A stretch of 64,000 bases of DNA from Calliphora vicina. Lineage: Eukaryota; Arthropoda; Insecta; Diptera; Calliphoridae. The notes beneath the pieces are model-generated. The model did no database searches and was not told the origin of the DNA. It saw nothing but the letters and a program-made list of their open reading frames with translations. The DNA lies in assembly GCF_958450345.1 (NCBI RefSeq), contig NC_088783.1, forward strand, positions 86,201,895 through 86,265,894, read 5' to 3'. Below are positions 13,401 through 23,483 of this stretch, one piece after another (position 1 is the stretch's first letter; each line of letters opens with the position of its first letter). The translations under genes were made by a program, and so were the position numbers.

Positions 13401-15948
13401 GTTTTTTTTATTTTTTTGGACAAATTTTTTTCGAATTGTTATTTAAAATTTTTTTTTATATTTTAAAAATTGAAGATTATTTTTTTTAATTTAAAAAAAA
13501 AATGTTTTTTAATTTTTTTTGGTGAAAAAAAATAATCGGATTTTGACCCATTGTTGATCCAACTTACCATGGTCTTATATACGTCGTTGCAAAGGTCTTT
13601 GAAATATCTATCATTGTGTATATTAATGCCTTAGGCCCTAGTTTAGTTTAAAAAGTGGTCAAATATTCTTTAAAAAAATAACAAATATTTAAATATAATA
13701 TAACTACTTTAGGTTTGGACTATCATCAAATGTCTGCCCAGTACAGCAATTCTGTAAGTTTTTATATATTCCTACCGATGTCGTTAAGTAACGAAAAATA
13801 TCGGTTGCTCTAACGAATTTAATATTCAGTATTTGAAGTTAACGATTTCTGTCGGTAATACATATTAACGACGAATATAGTTAAAAATATAAATTTCAAT
13901 ATTTTTAAAATTAAAAAAATCATTTTTATTTATTATGTCTATGTTGGTAGATAAAATTGTAGTCGTGTGAATAAATAATCGCATTTATATTTAAAAATCA
14001 AACACCAGCTCCCCCAAATACATTTATTAGCGAAACCTACTGAAAACGAAGAACAAGAGTTTTTTTCTAAAAATCAAAGTAACCCAGTGTAATCCATATG
14101 TCTATGCCACCACAAGTGATCATTGATTCAGAATTAAGATATTTGTTGTTATAAGGACCGTCGAAAAATTCGGATGAATTTCCTTCTAAGAAAACGGTCT
14201 TAAAACGATTTTTTAGCTTTTATATAAGTTTATAATCGTATCACATCGCTAAATAAATTACTCACTAGGAAATTTGAAAATAGGGATAAACATTATACAC
14301 TCCAGAAATGTGTTAAATAAGGATATTATGCCCCATATAAAAGTTGCTCTTAAAATTCGAATACTATTTTTTAAAAGCAAATGATAATTAAGGCAAGTTA
14401 ATTTGTATATTTAAAACTCAAATCAGTCTGTATCTAACGAACACAAAAAGGTTGACCAATCGTACTTTCAAAGAACGGCTTATTTCAAATATTTATGTTA
14501 CAAAACTAACTTCTTAACAATTATCGTTATGACTTAACTAGAATATTTTATTTGTTGTTAACCTGACAAATGTCGTTATTTACCGACTATTTTTAACGAA
14601 AATAATCCGTATAATTCAATTCGGAGTATCTCTTAACGATAAGTATTGTTAACTTATGAATTTTGATAACTTAACGACAAAATTTTGTTGTTAAAAAGTT
14701 ACAGAATTCCGGTACTGAGCTTCCACAAGTATCGTTCTCTACCCCAGCAGAAAACTTCACTTTTATGTTTTTAATATTTATTTTGTTATATTTTTGTGTC
14801 TTCTTTGAACAAATATTTTATGGATTCAAAAGTAAATAAACGCCATACAGCTGTTTGGCTTACACTATAAGCCAAACAGCATTGCCAACACGATATAAGT
14901 ACATCTTTTTGTATGTTTTTATTTTAAATTTTAGTATCAACTTATACAATGGCAACCACGGCTACGTAGAGATTTGACAATAGAAGTGACATCGTAATAT
15001 TTCGGCGTTGACTAAACGCAATGCCGTAGTGATTTATAAAATTTTATATTTTTTGTTAAGCGTTCACAACAGCGTTGGTGAAGCCTTTAACGCAAGTGAT
15101 TTACACAATTAGGGCCTTAGTAATCCAGATATATGTCAAAAATAGGTAAAACAAGTAAGAGTGCTATATTCGGCTATGCCGAATCTTATATACCCTTCAC
15201 CTTTGTTGTGGATGCATTATTATTTTTTATAATTAGTATATATGTATGTACATTGCCCACTTTCAGCGTACAGCATCCTAAATTTATCAAGAACACAAAA
15301 AACAACAACAACGCCAAACGAAACAAAACACCAAAAGAAAAAACAAAATACGCAAGGCAATGAAACCAACACACATCCAAACATACGTTTAATTGTATAA
15401 AAAACAACAACAACACCAAAAGAAACAAAATACGCAAAGCATGCACATTAAAACATACGATTTGTTGATTTTTTGTCAAAAAAACCAACACACAACCAAA
15501 CAAACGTTTAGTTGTATAAAAAACAACAACAACGCCAAAAGAAACAAAACACAAAAAAAAACAAAATACGCAAAGAATGCACATCCAAAAACATACGTTT
15601 TGTTGCTTTTTTGTCAAAAAAACCAACACACAACCAAACAAACGTTTAGTTGTATAAAAAACAACAACAACGCCAAAAGAAACAAAAAACAAAAAAAAAA
15701 CCAAATACACAAAGCTTGCACACCCAAGCATACGTTTTGTTGTTTTTTTGTCAAAGCATGCAATACATTGTGTTTTTTGATGAAATTTTCAGAGGTTGTC
15801 TCGGATTTTTGCTCATATCTCCGTTATTTATGGACGGATTTTGCTGATTTTAAATAGCAAAATTCTCGAAAGTATGTCTGACAGAATTGTTGAAGATTTG
15901 GATCCCGGAGATATCTGGGGCCTTCAGAAAATTGATTTCAACAGACAG

Positions 15949-16022
<74 letters not shown>

Positions 16023-17327
16023 GGACATGGCTTAATCGACTCCGCTATCTATAAGGATCCAGAATATATATACTTTATAGGGTCGGAAATGAAAAATGTA
16101 GAAATTACAAACGGAATGACAAACTTATATATACCCTTCTCACGAAGCTGAAGGGTATAAAAATCGAGGTTGTCCTGGTTGTTTCCTCATATCTCAACCA
16201 TTTGTGGACCGATTTTGCTGATTTTAAATAGGAAACTTCGCGAAAGCATGTCTGACAGAATTATTGGAGATTTGGATCCCGAAGATATCTGGGGTCTTCA
16301 GAAAATTGACTTCAACAGACAGACGGACATGGCTTAATCGACTCCGCTATCTATAAGGATATATATATACTTTATAGGGTCGGAAAATATATTGTGGAAA
16401 TTACAAACGAAATGACAAACTTGTATATACCCTTCTCACGAAGGTGAAGCATATATAATATACCTTTCAAAATGACATATAAGTTATTAAAATCAAAAAC
16501 CGCGTTCAATAGATACGCCATCTATGGTAAAGAGATACGCCATCATAATATTTAGGTGAATGGTATTTAGAATAGTACATACTCTAATTTTTTTTTAAAT
16601 TTAAATGTTATTTTTAGTATTTTTTTTTAACAAATATCTTAAAAGTTCGAAAAATCCTGGATTTTTTTCAATATTTTTCCCGAAGTTAGACGGCCTAAAA
16701 TAACAAACGCATATATTTTTTGATTCACATCATGGAAAAAATTTTGTAAACTAGGTTTATTAACTTCAATATAGCTATTGTTAATAATATAATAATATTA
16801 ATAATGTAATAACTAGCTGAATTATCCAATCTGTATTACTAAAGAAATATGTATTAATGAGTATTTTAATTCAGTTTCAGCCACCTTTCTCGCATCACCA
16901 GCCCCAACCTCCAACTACTATAAATGGATACACATGTATAGAATCTCTAGGCAAATTGACAACGCCAGATGAATCGAGACATATTAATATTCCAACATCA
17001 CAGACCATCGTAAATTCACCAGTTTCCAATACAGAAACATCAACAATAAATACAACTCCATCGAATGGAATTAATATACCAACAACAAATGTCTCATCAA
17101 ATATCTTATCATCACTACACACATCACCAGTTATAACAGATCTAAATGAATCTCCAAGTGCAGAATACAATAAGGACAATCTGCAACAGAATGGAACAAC
17201 TGTCTCAGTGACAAGTGCAACACAGCAACCGAACAATAACAACAATACAATTTATGGATACGTAACACAACAACAACTGGCCAACTTTGGTACCAATGTG
17301 GCGCTAGGAAAAGAACTCAATACATAA
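1329..17327 (+). CDS. dome: Domeless-like JAK/STAT cytokine receptor, 3' eight exons (5' end outside window)
   Basis: Single-pass type I receptor for Unpaired-type cytokines; signals through JAK (hopscotch) and Stat92E at the plasma membrane. Exons: 1329-1494, 2131-2605, 2673-2964, 8132-8591, 8681-8801, 8902-9071, 9145-10340, 16875-17327. All introns are GT-AG, phases agree at every junction, and the sum is 3333 nt (1110 aa plus TAA). Order: remainder of the cytokine-binding module (Cys pair KCDC; degenerate WSxWS-like FWSKEK near 2400), then fibronectin III domains rich in N-glycosylation sites, a transmembrane helix near fragment residues 716-738 (9606-9675), and a Ser/Asn-rich tail of about 370 residues with Tyr motifs NGYVTH, DGYIQP, NGYTCI and a terminal YVTQ (17259-17270) that fits the YxxQ STAT-docking consensus. 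Fly Domeless is about 1280 aa, so roughly 170 N-terminal residues with the signal peptide are missing upstream. Identification is from architecture and sequence character, not a database search. Confidence 0.85.
1495..2130 (+). other. dome intron, no feature seen
   Basis: A 636-bp AT-rich intron. I see no open frame, inverted repeat or recognisable mobile element in it. Confidence 0.6.
2131..2605 (+). CDS. dome: dome exon: second fibronectin-like domain of the cytokine-binding module
   Basis: Acceptor GATTACAG ends at 2130; donor GTAAGT at 2606. Joining G to TT gives Val and continues IPSAVDIFPQN. The segment NDEFWSKEKIISF stands where class I receptors carry WSxWS, so the motif is degenerate, as is known for Domeless. 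ERPKRAPETP then starts the next domain. Ends in phase 2. Confidence 0.85.
2673..2964 (+). CDS. dome: dome exon: fibronectin III domain 3
   Basis: Acceptor CGAACAG ends at 2672 after a 67-bp intron; donor GTAAGT at 2965. Contains LSWSPPENVAELMNYTVFW, a typical B-C strand of fibronectin III, and several N-x-S/T sites. Ends in phase 0 before the 5.2-kb intron. Confidence 0.85.
5531..5682. mobile_element. Short MITE with TTA target duplication (Harbinger-like)
   Basis: 152 bp with ends AGCTCGCCACACACGG and CCGTGTGTGGCCAGCT, flanked by TTA at 5528-5530 and 5683-5685. Removing it with one TTA restores the CTTAGTGGG repeat unit of the host element, which supports the boundaries. A 3-bp TTA duplication fits the PIF/Harbinger superfamily. 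Confidence 0.75.
6170..6560 (+). repeat. Interspersed repeat nested in the foldback element (DINE-1/mini-me-like)
   Basis: Starts near ACAAGTAAGAAAGTACGGTC with a hairpin around GGTCGGGCTTGACCGACC, contains GGACGGACATCGTTTAATCG, and ends with ACCCTCCCCACTATGGTGG. The ATGGACGGACAT...TCGAC core matches my recollection of dipteran mini-me/DINE-1 (Helentron-derived) repeats. It interrupts a repeat unit of the foldback element. Confidence 0.55.
7075..7460. repeat. Copy 1 of an interspersed repeat with inverted halves
   Basis: The two halves, joined near 7235, are inverted copies of each other: TTTTTCTGAAGGTTTTTGCG near 7107 and its complement near 7403. The same family occurs at 23740-24470 and 31260-31540, recognised by a shared block around AATAATGGCGTCCTTTTTTT. 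Confidence 0.6.
7484..8033. mobile_element. hAT-like non-autonomous element
   Basis: Ends TAGGGTTGTTTTA and TAAAACCACCCTA, flanked by near-identical 8-bp sequences (ATATACAC left, ATGTACAC right). The right end is duplicated internally: TATGAGATAAAACCACCCTA also occurs at 7862-7881. Lies about 100 bp upstream of the dome exon at 8132. No transposase frame. The 8-bp duplication suggests hAT. Confidence 0.65.
8132..8591 (+). CDS. dome: dome exon: fibronectin III domains 3 and 4
   Basis: Acceptor TTCATTGCAG ends at 8131; donor GTAAGA at 8592. Begins GPISYKYLGK and ends IRTKAM plus one nucleotide. Cysteines at WARC, GSVCAS, TYCHAS, DKCVT, NVCVN and WNCIR suggest intradomain disulfides. Confidence 0.85.
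8681..8801 (+). CDS. dome: dome exon: first half of a fibronectin III domain
   Basis: Acceptor TTATTTGTAG ends at 8680; donor GTAAGT at 8802. Encodes APSPPKSIRYI through SNYTIYW, with the conserved Trp in IQWSPPD. Ends in phase 2, splitting the Trp codon. Confidence 0.85.
8902..9071 (+). CDS. dome: dome exon: second half of the same fibronectin III domain
   Basis: Acceptor CATTTATAG ends at 8901; donor GTAAGT at 9072. Contains YNLTGLNSYSNYEVYVTAHT, the characteristic L-x-x-Y-x-V strand E-F motif of fibronectin III. Ends in phase 1. Confidence 0.85.
9145..10340 (+). CDS. dome: dome exon: last fibronectin III domain, transmembrane helix, start of tail
   Basis: Acceptor ACGTTTTCAG ends at 9144; donor GTAAGT at 10341, phase 0. 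IPSGPRNLNIYENDTVIYW opens the membrane-proximal domain. The helix IYAVALIIVIAFAAYLCCWL is followed by the basic stop-transfer RNKIYN and a juxtamembrane VILPEGLV segment in the position of a box1-like JAK-contact region (inference). The tail is Ser/Asn-rich and holds NGYVTH and DGYIQP. Confidence 0.9.
10391..10795. mobile_element. hAT-type MITE, copy 1
   Basis: 405 bp with termini CAGTGATGTTCA and TGAACATCACTG and a perfect 8-bp duplication ATCTAGGT at 10383-10390 and 10796-10803. It begins about 50 bp after the dome donor at 10341. A second copy in the other orientation begins at 63811. Confidence 0.85.
10860..11540 (-). repeat. Degenerate interspersed repeat related to the 6.2-kb element
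   Basis: Contains TTTTTATACCTACCACCAAA, a block around AATATTGGTCGTACAACC and a TCTGTCCGTCTG core, i.e. the complement of the block arrangement at 6170-6560. Strongly decayed; boundaries approximate. Confidence 0.4.
11690..13200 (-). pseudogene. Jockey-clade non-LTR reverse transcriptase relic
   Basis: Minus-strand pieces of one ORF2 in order: AWAADEKAKILADHL-like sequence near 13000-13060; DINEVI, KQAVFPTNWKTAQII and PSSYRPISLI near 12720-12950; LNKWIIRLNEG near 12340-12400, as found just after the YADD motif in jockey; and LWGTASNTNIEL, GAPWYIRNENIHRHLEVP near 11770-11950. These are thumb and C-terminal blocks of jockey RT. Multiple stops, frameshifts and a MITE at 12476-12695 break it. 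It is antisense to dome in the last intron. Confidence 0.75.
12476..12695. mobile_element. MITE inserted in the jockey relic
   Basis: 220 bp with long inverted termini: GGGTGAATTTCAAAACGTCT on the left and, inverted, ACGTTTTGGAATTCACCC on the right, extending through TGCATTGCATACAG (about 30 bp with one indel). It interrupts the RT reading order of the jockey relic. The target duplication is not clear. Confidence 0.7.
13634..15116. mobile_element. 1.48-kb insertion with TTA duplication (Harbinger-like, non-autonomous)
   Basis: Ends GGCCCTAGTT and AATTAGGGCC, flanked by TTA at 13631-13633 and 15117-15119. The paralogous composite element has the uninterrupted site near 21440 (ATGTCTTAGTAATCC), so the insertion is demonstrated by an empty site. 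The interior is rich in TTAACGAC-type blocks, including a hairpin at 14848-14880 (CAGCTGTTTGGCTTA and complement). No transposase seen. Confidence 0.75.
15297..15765 (+). repeat. Tandem array of about 125-135-bp AACAAC-rich units
   Basis: Four units, each with AAAAAACAACAACAACGCCA, a stretch of AAACAAAATACGCAAAGC and a CATACGTTTTGTTGTTTTTT block followed by CCAACACACAACCAAACAAA. The open frames on both strands are by-products of the missing stop codons in this biased sequence. The same array recurs at 21606-22075 and, inverted, at 49745-50130. Confidence 0.75.
15941..16022 (+). repeat. (GACA)n microsatellite, about 80 bp
   Basis: A near-pure CAGA/GACA tetranucleotide run with one GACG near its start. 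It is shorter than the paralogous runs at 22251-22371 and 22676-22944. Confidence 0.95.
16453..16874 (+). other. End of last dome intron, no feature seen
   Basis: AT-rich sequence between the composite element and the dome last exon. A short imperfect repeat of GATACGCCATC occurs near 16520 and 16540. Nothing else is recognised. Confidence 0.5.
16875..17327 (+). CDS. dome: dome last exon with stop codon
   Basis: Acceptor TTAATTCAG ends at 16874 (a second AG six bases later keeps the frame). Encodes FQPPFSHHQPQP, NGYTCIESLGKL and the terminal YGYVTQQQL block; TAA at 17325-17327. YVTQ matches YxxQ. Thr, Ser and Asn are abundant, as in the preceding tail exon. Confidence 0.85.
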   Translation, partial: FQPPFSHHQPQPPTTINGYTCIESLGKLTTPDESRHINIPTSQTIVNSPVSNTETSTINTTPSNGINIPTTNVSSNILSSLHTSPVITDLNESPSAEYNKDNLQQNGTTVSVTSATQQPNNNNNTIYGYVTQQQLANFGTNVALGKELNT

Positions 17328-18200
17328 ACTGTTAACGCTAGCATCCATCTCTCAACACGAACTTATGGTTGATCTGGTTGATCTTATTCAATTTACGCTA
17401 TAGTCACAGTTTACAATTATGGTTATGTAGATTGAAATGACTTACTAAAAATACATTTAGGCATACATATTGTTGTACATACATATATACATATGTATTT
17501 ACATACGTTGTTTTGTGTCGAAATACTCATCACATTTGAAAAACAAAATTAACAAAAATATTTACAAGTTACTGTAACCGTTATCGTAACATCACACTGC
17601 TGGGCAGATACAAAAAATACATTTTTTTATTATTAAATATTATTTCTATTAAATTTATTTTATATACTTGTCTTTTAAATAATTTATAATATCGAATCGG
17701 CCTTAAAATCGGAATAGCCAACCTTTAATGGAATTGTAACCGTATCGTATACTTTACGTAACACTTTATTACGATTTGGAGCTTTCTTAAAATAATTAGT
17801 ATTTATCAATTTATGTGATTGACTTTTAAAATCAACACTGTTAATAGATGTTACCTAAAACGCTATGTAATTCTGTTTTAAATAGAAAAATAATTTACGA
17901 TTGCGTTACATGTTATCGCTAAAATTACTTTACACACAACAAAATCGATCAGCTGTTTACTTCCGCGCCGTTAAGCACATTGAACGTTTCCTTAACGCTA
18001 GGCCACATATTTCAGGCAAATCACTTTGATTTTCAAAATGTTTTTGTTTAAGAATTAGCAAATTAGTGACTGGCAAATATAATATCAATTGTATATTCCC
18101 TCGAAATTTGTTACATTTTATGTGTGTTAATGAGTCAGTTCGCGTACTTGATACAAATATTGTAATTGTTTAAATTAATAAATGTAATATAATAATAAAC
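17328..18200 (+). other. Probable dome 3' UTR with candidate poly(A) signals
   Basis: AT-rich sequence after the dome stop with no recognisable mobile element. AATAAA occurs at 18177-18182 and 18194-18199, the first good clustered poly(A) signals downstream. The true cleavage site cannot be read from sequence alone. Confidence 0.45.
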
Positions 18201-18775
18201 AAACACTTAAAATTTCATTACACATAACACTGTAGAACACAAAAAAAAATTACAAGGTCCGGCCAAAAAATTGTGATAGAGGCGATAAAAAAAAGACACG
18301 TGTAGCGGCGTTTTGAAAGTTTACATCTGAATTTACTTTGAGAGGGGGTTAAAGTTTCCCAACTCTGGCACATTGTTATTGTTAATCGGCATAAGAAACC
18401 ATGTGATCCTTACATTTTAGGTATAAAATGTATTCAACAGATTTATGTGAAATGTTACGGAGAACATTTTTGTAGAATATATTAACCCTATAAATCCTCA
18501 AGGTATGGGTCCCTTTTGACCTTCTTTTAAAAAAGAGCAAAAAACACCATTAAAACAGGGATTTAAGGGGTTAAATTGTTCCGCAAAAATATTATCCGTG
18601 AAATTTTACTATAAGTCCCTGAATACACCAAAACGGAAAATTCAACCAGAAAGTCACAATAATTTTTACTAGAAAGTACACGAACACAATTGTAAACATG
18701 TTTGAAAAAAGTGCTCAACGATTGCCAACGATTAAACTTTTTATGCGAATAGCAAATGCATATCGACCACTTTGC
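18201..18775. other. Intergenic, no feature seen
   Basis: AT-rich sequence downstream of the presumed dome poly(A) region, without convincing coding sequence. Confidence 0.4.
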
Positions 18776-18956
18776 GCGAAATTATCGTATGTTACATTTT
18801 TACATAGTAAAATATTATACCGATATTCGCTATATTTATGGAAATATTACTACTTCAGTTAATTTTAACGTATGTGAAATTTAATTTACTAATGATGATA
18901 CCAGCCAAAGCAAAGATTTGGTTTTTGTAACATACGATAAATTCGCGCAAAGGTAT
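18776..18956. mobile_element. MITE of the CGTATGTTACA family, copy 1
   Basis: Inverted ends around ATTATCGTATGTTACATTTT and TTTTGTAACATACGATAAAT, about 180 bp apart. The same ends with internal CCAGCCAAAG occur at 46165-46275, inverted relative to this copy. Confidence 0.65.
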
Positions 18957-20996
18957 TCGTACTATGGCATTTTTTGGCTTAAACTCTAAATGAGATTACA
19001 CATAGTTCAAATAATTGGCCAATGTGTGAAATCTACAATATAACAAAAATTACAGAACATTCTTGACATTCCCATTTCGAATTGGAAAATTATTTTTAAG
19101 ACATTTATATTAAGTCGATATGTAAATAAATTTAAAAAAAATTAAAACATGTAAATCTAGTCTATAGTTAAAAGGTTCGTTTAGCCTGTTCTTGCACTAC
19201 TTACATATTTTGAAACTAAATTACAACAATGAAATAAATATACATAAATAGTAATCTTAGCATTACACTTACACTATTTAATAAATTATTGTAATTTGAC
19301 TGAAGAAAAAAACCTTAACAAGTTATTTACAAAAAAAAAATCAGATTCACACAAAAAAAAAAACATTTATAATTTTAATCCATCTGTGCCATTACAATTA
19401 GCTAAAGAACAAATCTAGTTTAAGTTTGTATTTATATCCTTGTTTATAATGAAAATTGTACATTTAACAAATGTTTAGAAAATAACACTTCCTTCCATAC
19501 AATACTTGTTTATTGAATTTATAAAATTTAAAAATTTGATTGTGAATAAGGATTAAAAAAATATTCAAAAATATAGACTTGCAACCAGTGAAGACAAATG
19601 TATTATGGTTTATTTTGTAGTATCAAAAATACACAGATGCTGGTGAATATCTTAAACATATTTATTGTGGATAATTATAATGGAATTTCCCAATATCCAA
19701 TACTTCAACCCATAGCTAGAATTCTCTCTTCTCAACGTTAAACACACCCACAAAAATACACACATTTAGTGCAACTAAACCTCTCAGTCCCTATTTACCA
19801 ATTATAAAAACTGCTGGTGCTACCTAAAAAGTGAACGTGTTCGTTCTCCACCCTCTGAACACAATAATATCTGGGCAACCTGATAATGGTGTTAGAAATA
19901 ATATTGTAAAAATCATCAATAACATATTCAGTGACGGTGGACGGCATAACGTCAACTATAAGTTGACAGTATCGCAGCCTATCATCCAACACTGAAAGCT
20001 ATGAGAATTTCAAAATGTCATCAGGTCCATGAAAAGCAAGGGGATAGCAAAATAATACTTGGCAATTTCAATGTTCACCATGAGAGTTCGTATTCCAATC
20101 TCAAACGATTCCCGTGGTTATTCATAGCAATTCTACAACAGTAATAGCTAAATAATCAAGCTCCTCTTCAGTATTTCCATTACATAGTGGGAAAATTAAG
20201 AAAATTTTAATAAATCTGTAATTTCTAAAGGATTATCCGATCATCGGTAATATTCGAAACTGTAAACGATGTGAATTTTTAGTTTTTAACAGATTTAAAA
20301 AATTCTAGTATAACACTAAAAAATATCAAAATATTTAGTTTCTTATAAAAAAATTTCAACATATCGATGGCTTAATATAAAAAAGGCGTAACTCCATTTT
20401 TTGTTACTTTACTTGTTACTTTACAGGAGCAGTAAAAAACTTAATAAAATCCATAAAATTTTAGATACAAAAAAAGTTTTGATGCAATTTTTAATAAAAA
20501 GAGCCAACATTTTATTTCTCATTTTAAAATTTAATTTTTTTTTTTATTTTCATGAAGTTATCTAATATAGGCCCTTTTTTCATTGATATTTTTGAAAAAA
20601 AAAATTAAGTTAGGGCTTTTGAGACATATTATTATAATAATTAAGGTTTAAACAAAAAAAGGAAATAATTCATGAAATTAAGAGGATTAAATCTGAAGGG
20701 AACTGTAAAAAAGTGGTCTTTTTTGAGATTGCTATTTAATCCTTATAAAGTGAATCAGGGAGGATATCTTTAATTTAAAAAATAGTCGTAGTGCAAATGC
20801 TGTGCTTGTAAGGGTGCTGGAACTTTTCGTACCTCCTTTATTAATTGCACAAATTGTGATGGCAATTGTATTTGCTTATTTTTAATTTTTCTTTCTATAA
20901 GGGAATGGCTTGAGTCCAGTTGAGTTATTTGAGTTTCCATACTAAAAGCATTAGAGAATATTACAACCATCTGAGTAAACAATTACAAGTTTTTAA
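18957..20996. other. Intergenic, no gene recognised
   Basis: Two kilobases of AT-rich DNA. Short open frames near 19.8-20.0 and 20.77-20.98 kb on the minus strand show no family motifs and are treated as chance. A weak match to the AATAAATCTGTAA...CTAAA block of the repeat family described at 54590 occurs near 20210. Confidence 0.4.
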
Positions 20997-22250
20997 CAAG
21001 TAAGAGTGCTATATTCGGCTGTGCCGAATCTTAAATACCCTTCACCAAATTATACTTCAAAATTTTAAATATTTTTAGGTAAACAAAATTTAATTTTTTT
21101 TCCAGTTGTTTTTTGAATTTTTTGGAAAAAAAAAATTTTTCGATTGTTATTTTAATTTTTTTTTTAAATTTAAAAATTTTTTTTTTTTAATTTAAAATTT
21201 TTTTTTTAAATTATCAAAAATTTTTTTTTTTAAAACTTAAAATTTTTTTTTTTTAAATTTAAAATTTTTTTTTTTGTTTTTTAATTTTTTTTTTTAAGAA
21301 AAAAAAAAATCTGGTTCAAAATTTTTTTCCCGATTTTGACCCATTGTAGGTCCAACTTTCTATGGTCTTATATACGTCGTTGCAAATGTCTTTGAAATAT
21401 CTATCATTAGATATCCATATTGTCTATATTAATGTCTTAGTAATCCAGATATAGGTAAAACAAGTAAGAGTGCTATATTCGGCTATGCCGAATCTTATAT
21501 ACCCTTCACCTTTGTTGTGGATGCATTATTATTTTTTATAATTAGTATATATGTATGTACATTGCCCACTTTCAGCGTACAGCATCCTAAATTTATCAAG
21601 AACACAAAAAACAACAACAACGCCAAACGAAACAAAACACCAAAAGAAAAAACAAAATACGCAAGGCAATGAAACCAACACACATCCAAACATACGTTTA
21701 ATTGTATAAAAAACAACAACAACACCAAAAGAAACAAAATACGCAAAGCATGCACATTAAAACATACGATTTGTTGATTTTTTGTCAAAAAAACCAACAC
21801 ACAACCAAACAAACGTTTAGTTGTATAAAAAACAACAACAACGCCAAAAGAAACAAAACACAAAAAAAAACAAAATACGCAAAGAATGCACATCCAAAAA
21901 CATACGTTTTGTTGCTTTTTTGTCAAAAAAACCAACACACAACCAAACAAACGTTTAGTTGTATAAAAAACAACAACAACGCCAAAAGAAACAAAAAACA
22001 AAAAAAAAACCAAATACACAAAGCTTGCACACCCAAGCATACGTTTTGTTGTTTTTTTGTCAAAGCATGCAATACATTGTGTTTTTTGATGAAATTTTCA
22101 GAGGTTGTCTCGGATTTTTGCTCATATCTCCGTTATTTATGGACGGATTTTGCTGATTTTAAATAGCAAAATTCTCGAAAGTATGTCTGACAGAATTGTT
22201 GAAGATTTGGATCCCGGAGATATCTGGGGCCTTCAGAAAATTGATTTCAA

Positions 22251-22371
<121 letters not shown>

Positions 22372-22675
22372 GGACATGGCTTAATCGACTCCGCTATCTA
22401 TAAGGATCCAGAATATATATACTTTATAGGGTCGGAAATGAAAAATGTAGAAATTACAAACGGAATGACAAACTTATATATACCCTTCTCACGAAGCTGA
22501 AGGGTATAAAAATAGGTCAAATATCGAGGTTGTCTTGGTTTTTTCCTCATATCTCAGCCATTTGTGGACCGATTTTGCTGATTTTAAATAGCAAAATTCT
22601 CGAAAGCATGTCTGACAGAATTATTGAAGATTTGGATCCCGAAGATATCTGGGGTCTTCAGAAAACTGATTTCAA

Positions 22676-22944
<269 letters not shown>

Positions 22945-23483
22945 GGACATGGCTTAATCGACTCCGCTATCTATAAGGATCCAGAATATATATACTTTAT
23001 AGGGTCGGAAATGAAAAATGTAGAAATTACAAACGGAATGACAAACTTATATATACCCTTCTCACGAAGGTGAAGGGTATAAAAACGAGTTAATTCTTTG
23101 ACTTCACTTAGTGCTTTTTTTGAAATCGTTATAAATCTGTCATTTGCAATTATATCCCCCTGAAATTTTGAGGCAAGATGCATCTGACATTTGTCTACCG
23201 GAATAAACAAAAAACGCTATTTTTAAAAAAAAATTGAGTTACGCCTTTTTTATAATAAGCCATGAATATCATTCCAAGTTTTTTTAAATACGTTTTTTTC
23301 TCAACTCTAGCCAAAATTAATCTACCAGTTTTTGTGACGATTGGTCCACACATAGCACACATACCTCTAAATAAATGCTGATATCTAGATAAAAGTTTCA
23401 AAAATTGCTCATTTCAAATATATGTTAACATGTATAAAGTTCTGAATACACATTTTTCAAACCCCTTTATTTAAAAGTTTAAC

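Larger units (their letters stand above)
13287..16452 (+). mobile_element. Composite DINE-1/mini-me-like element, copy 1 (in last dome intron)
   Basis: Three modules in the same order as the copy at 20997-23085: (A) a head GAGCTATATTCGGCTGTGCC with the hairpin CGGCTGTGCCG, then A/T-rich sequence; (B) a second head at about 15152-15190, an array of 125-135-bp AACAAC-rich units, the GGACGGATTTTGCTG block, GACA repeats and CGGACATGGCTTAATCGACT...TATACCCTTCTCACGAAG; (C) a third, headless tail module at 16158-16452. Module A is cut by the insertion 13634-15116. The GACA block and flanking core resemble dipteran mini-me/DINE-1 repeats. The only open frames here are repeat-derived. Confidence 0.7.

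Noticed and set aside
13713..13753. A 41-bp exon-like segment with good AG and GTAAGT borders, readable as LDYHQMSAQYSNS, in the last dome intron
   Set aside because: Its entry phase does not match the exon ending at 10340, and including it shifts the last exon into a stop. It also lies inside the 13634-15116 insertion.
15186..15857. 181- and 154-codon open frames (and their copies at 21495-22166 and 49638-50215)
   Set aside because: They translate the AACAAC-rich tandem array, are open on both strands, and consist of Lys/Gln/Asn or Phe/Val/Leu runs; no protein family is recognisable.
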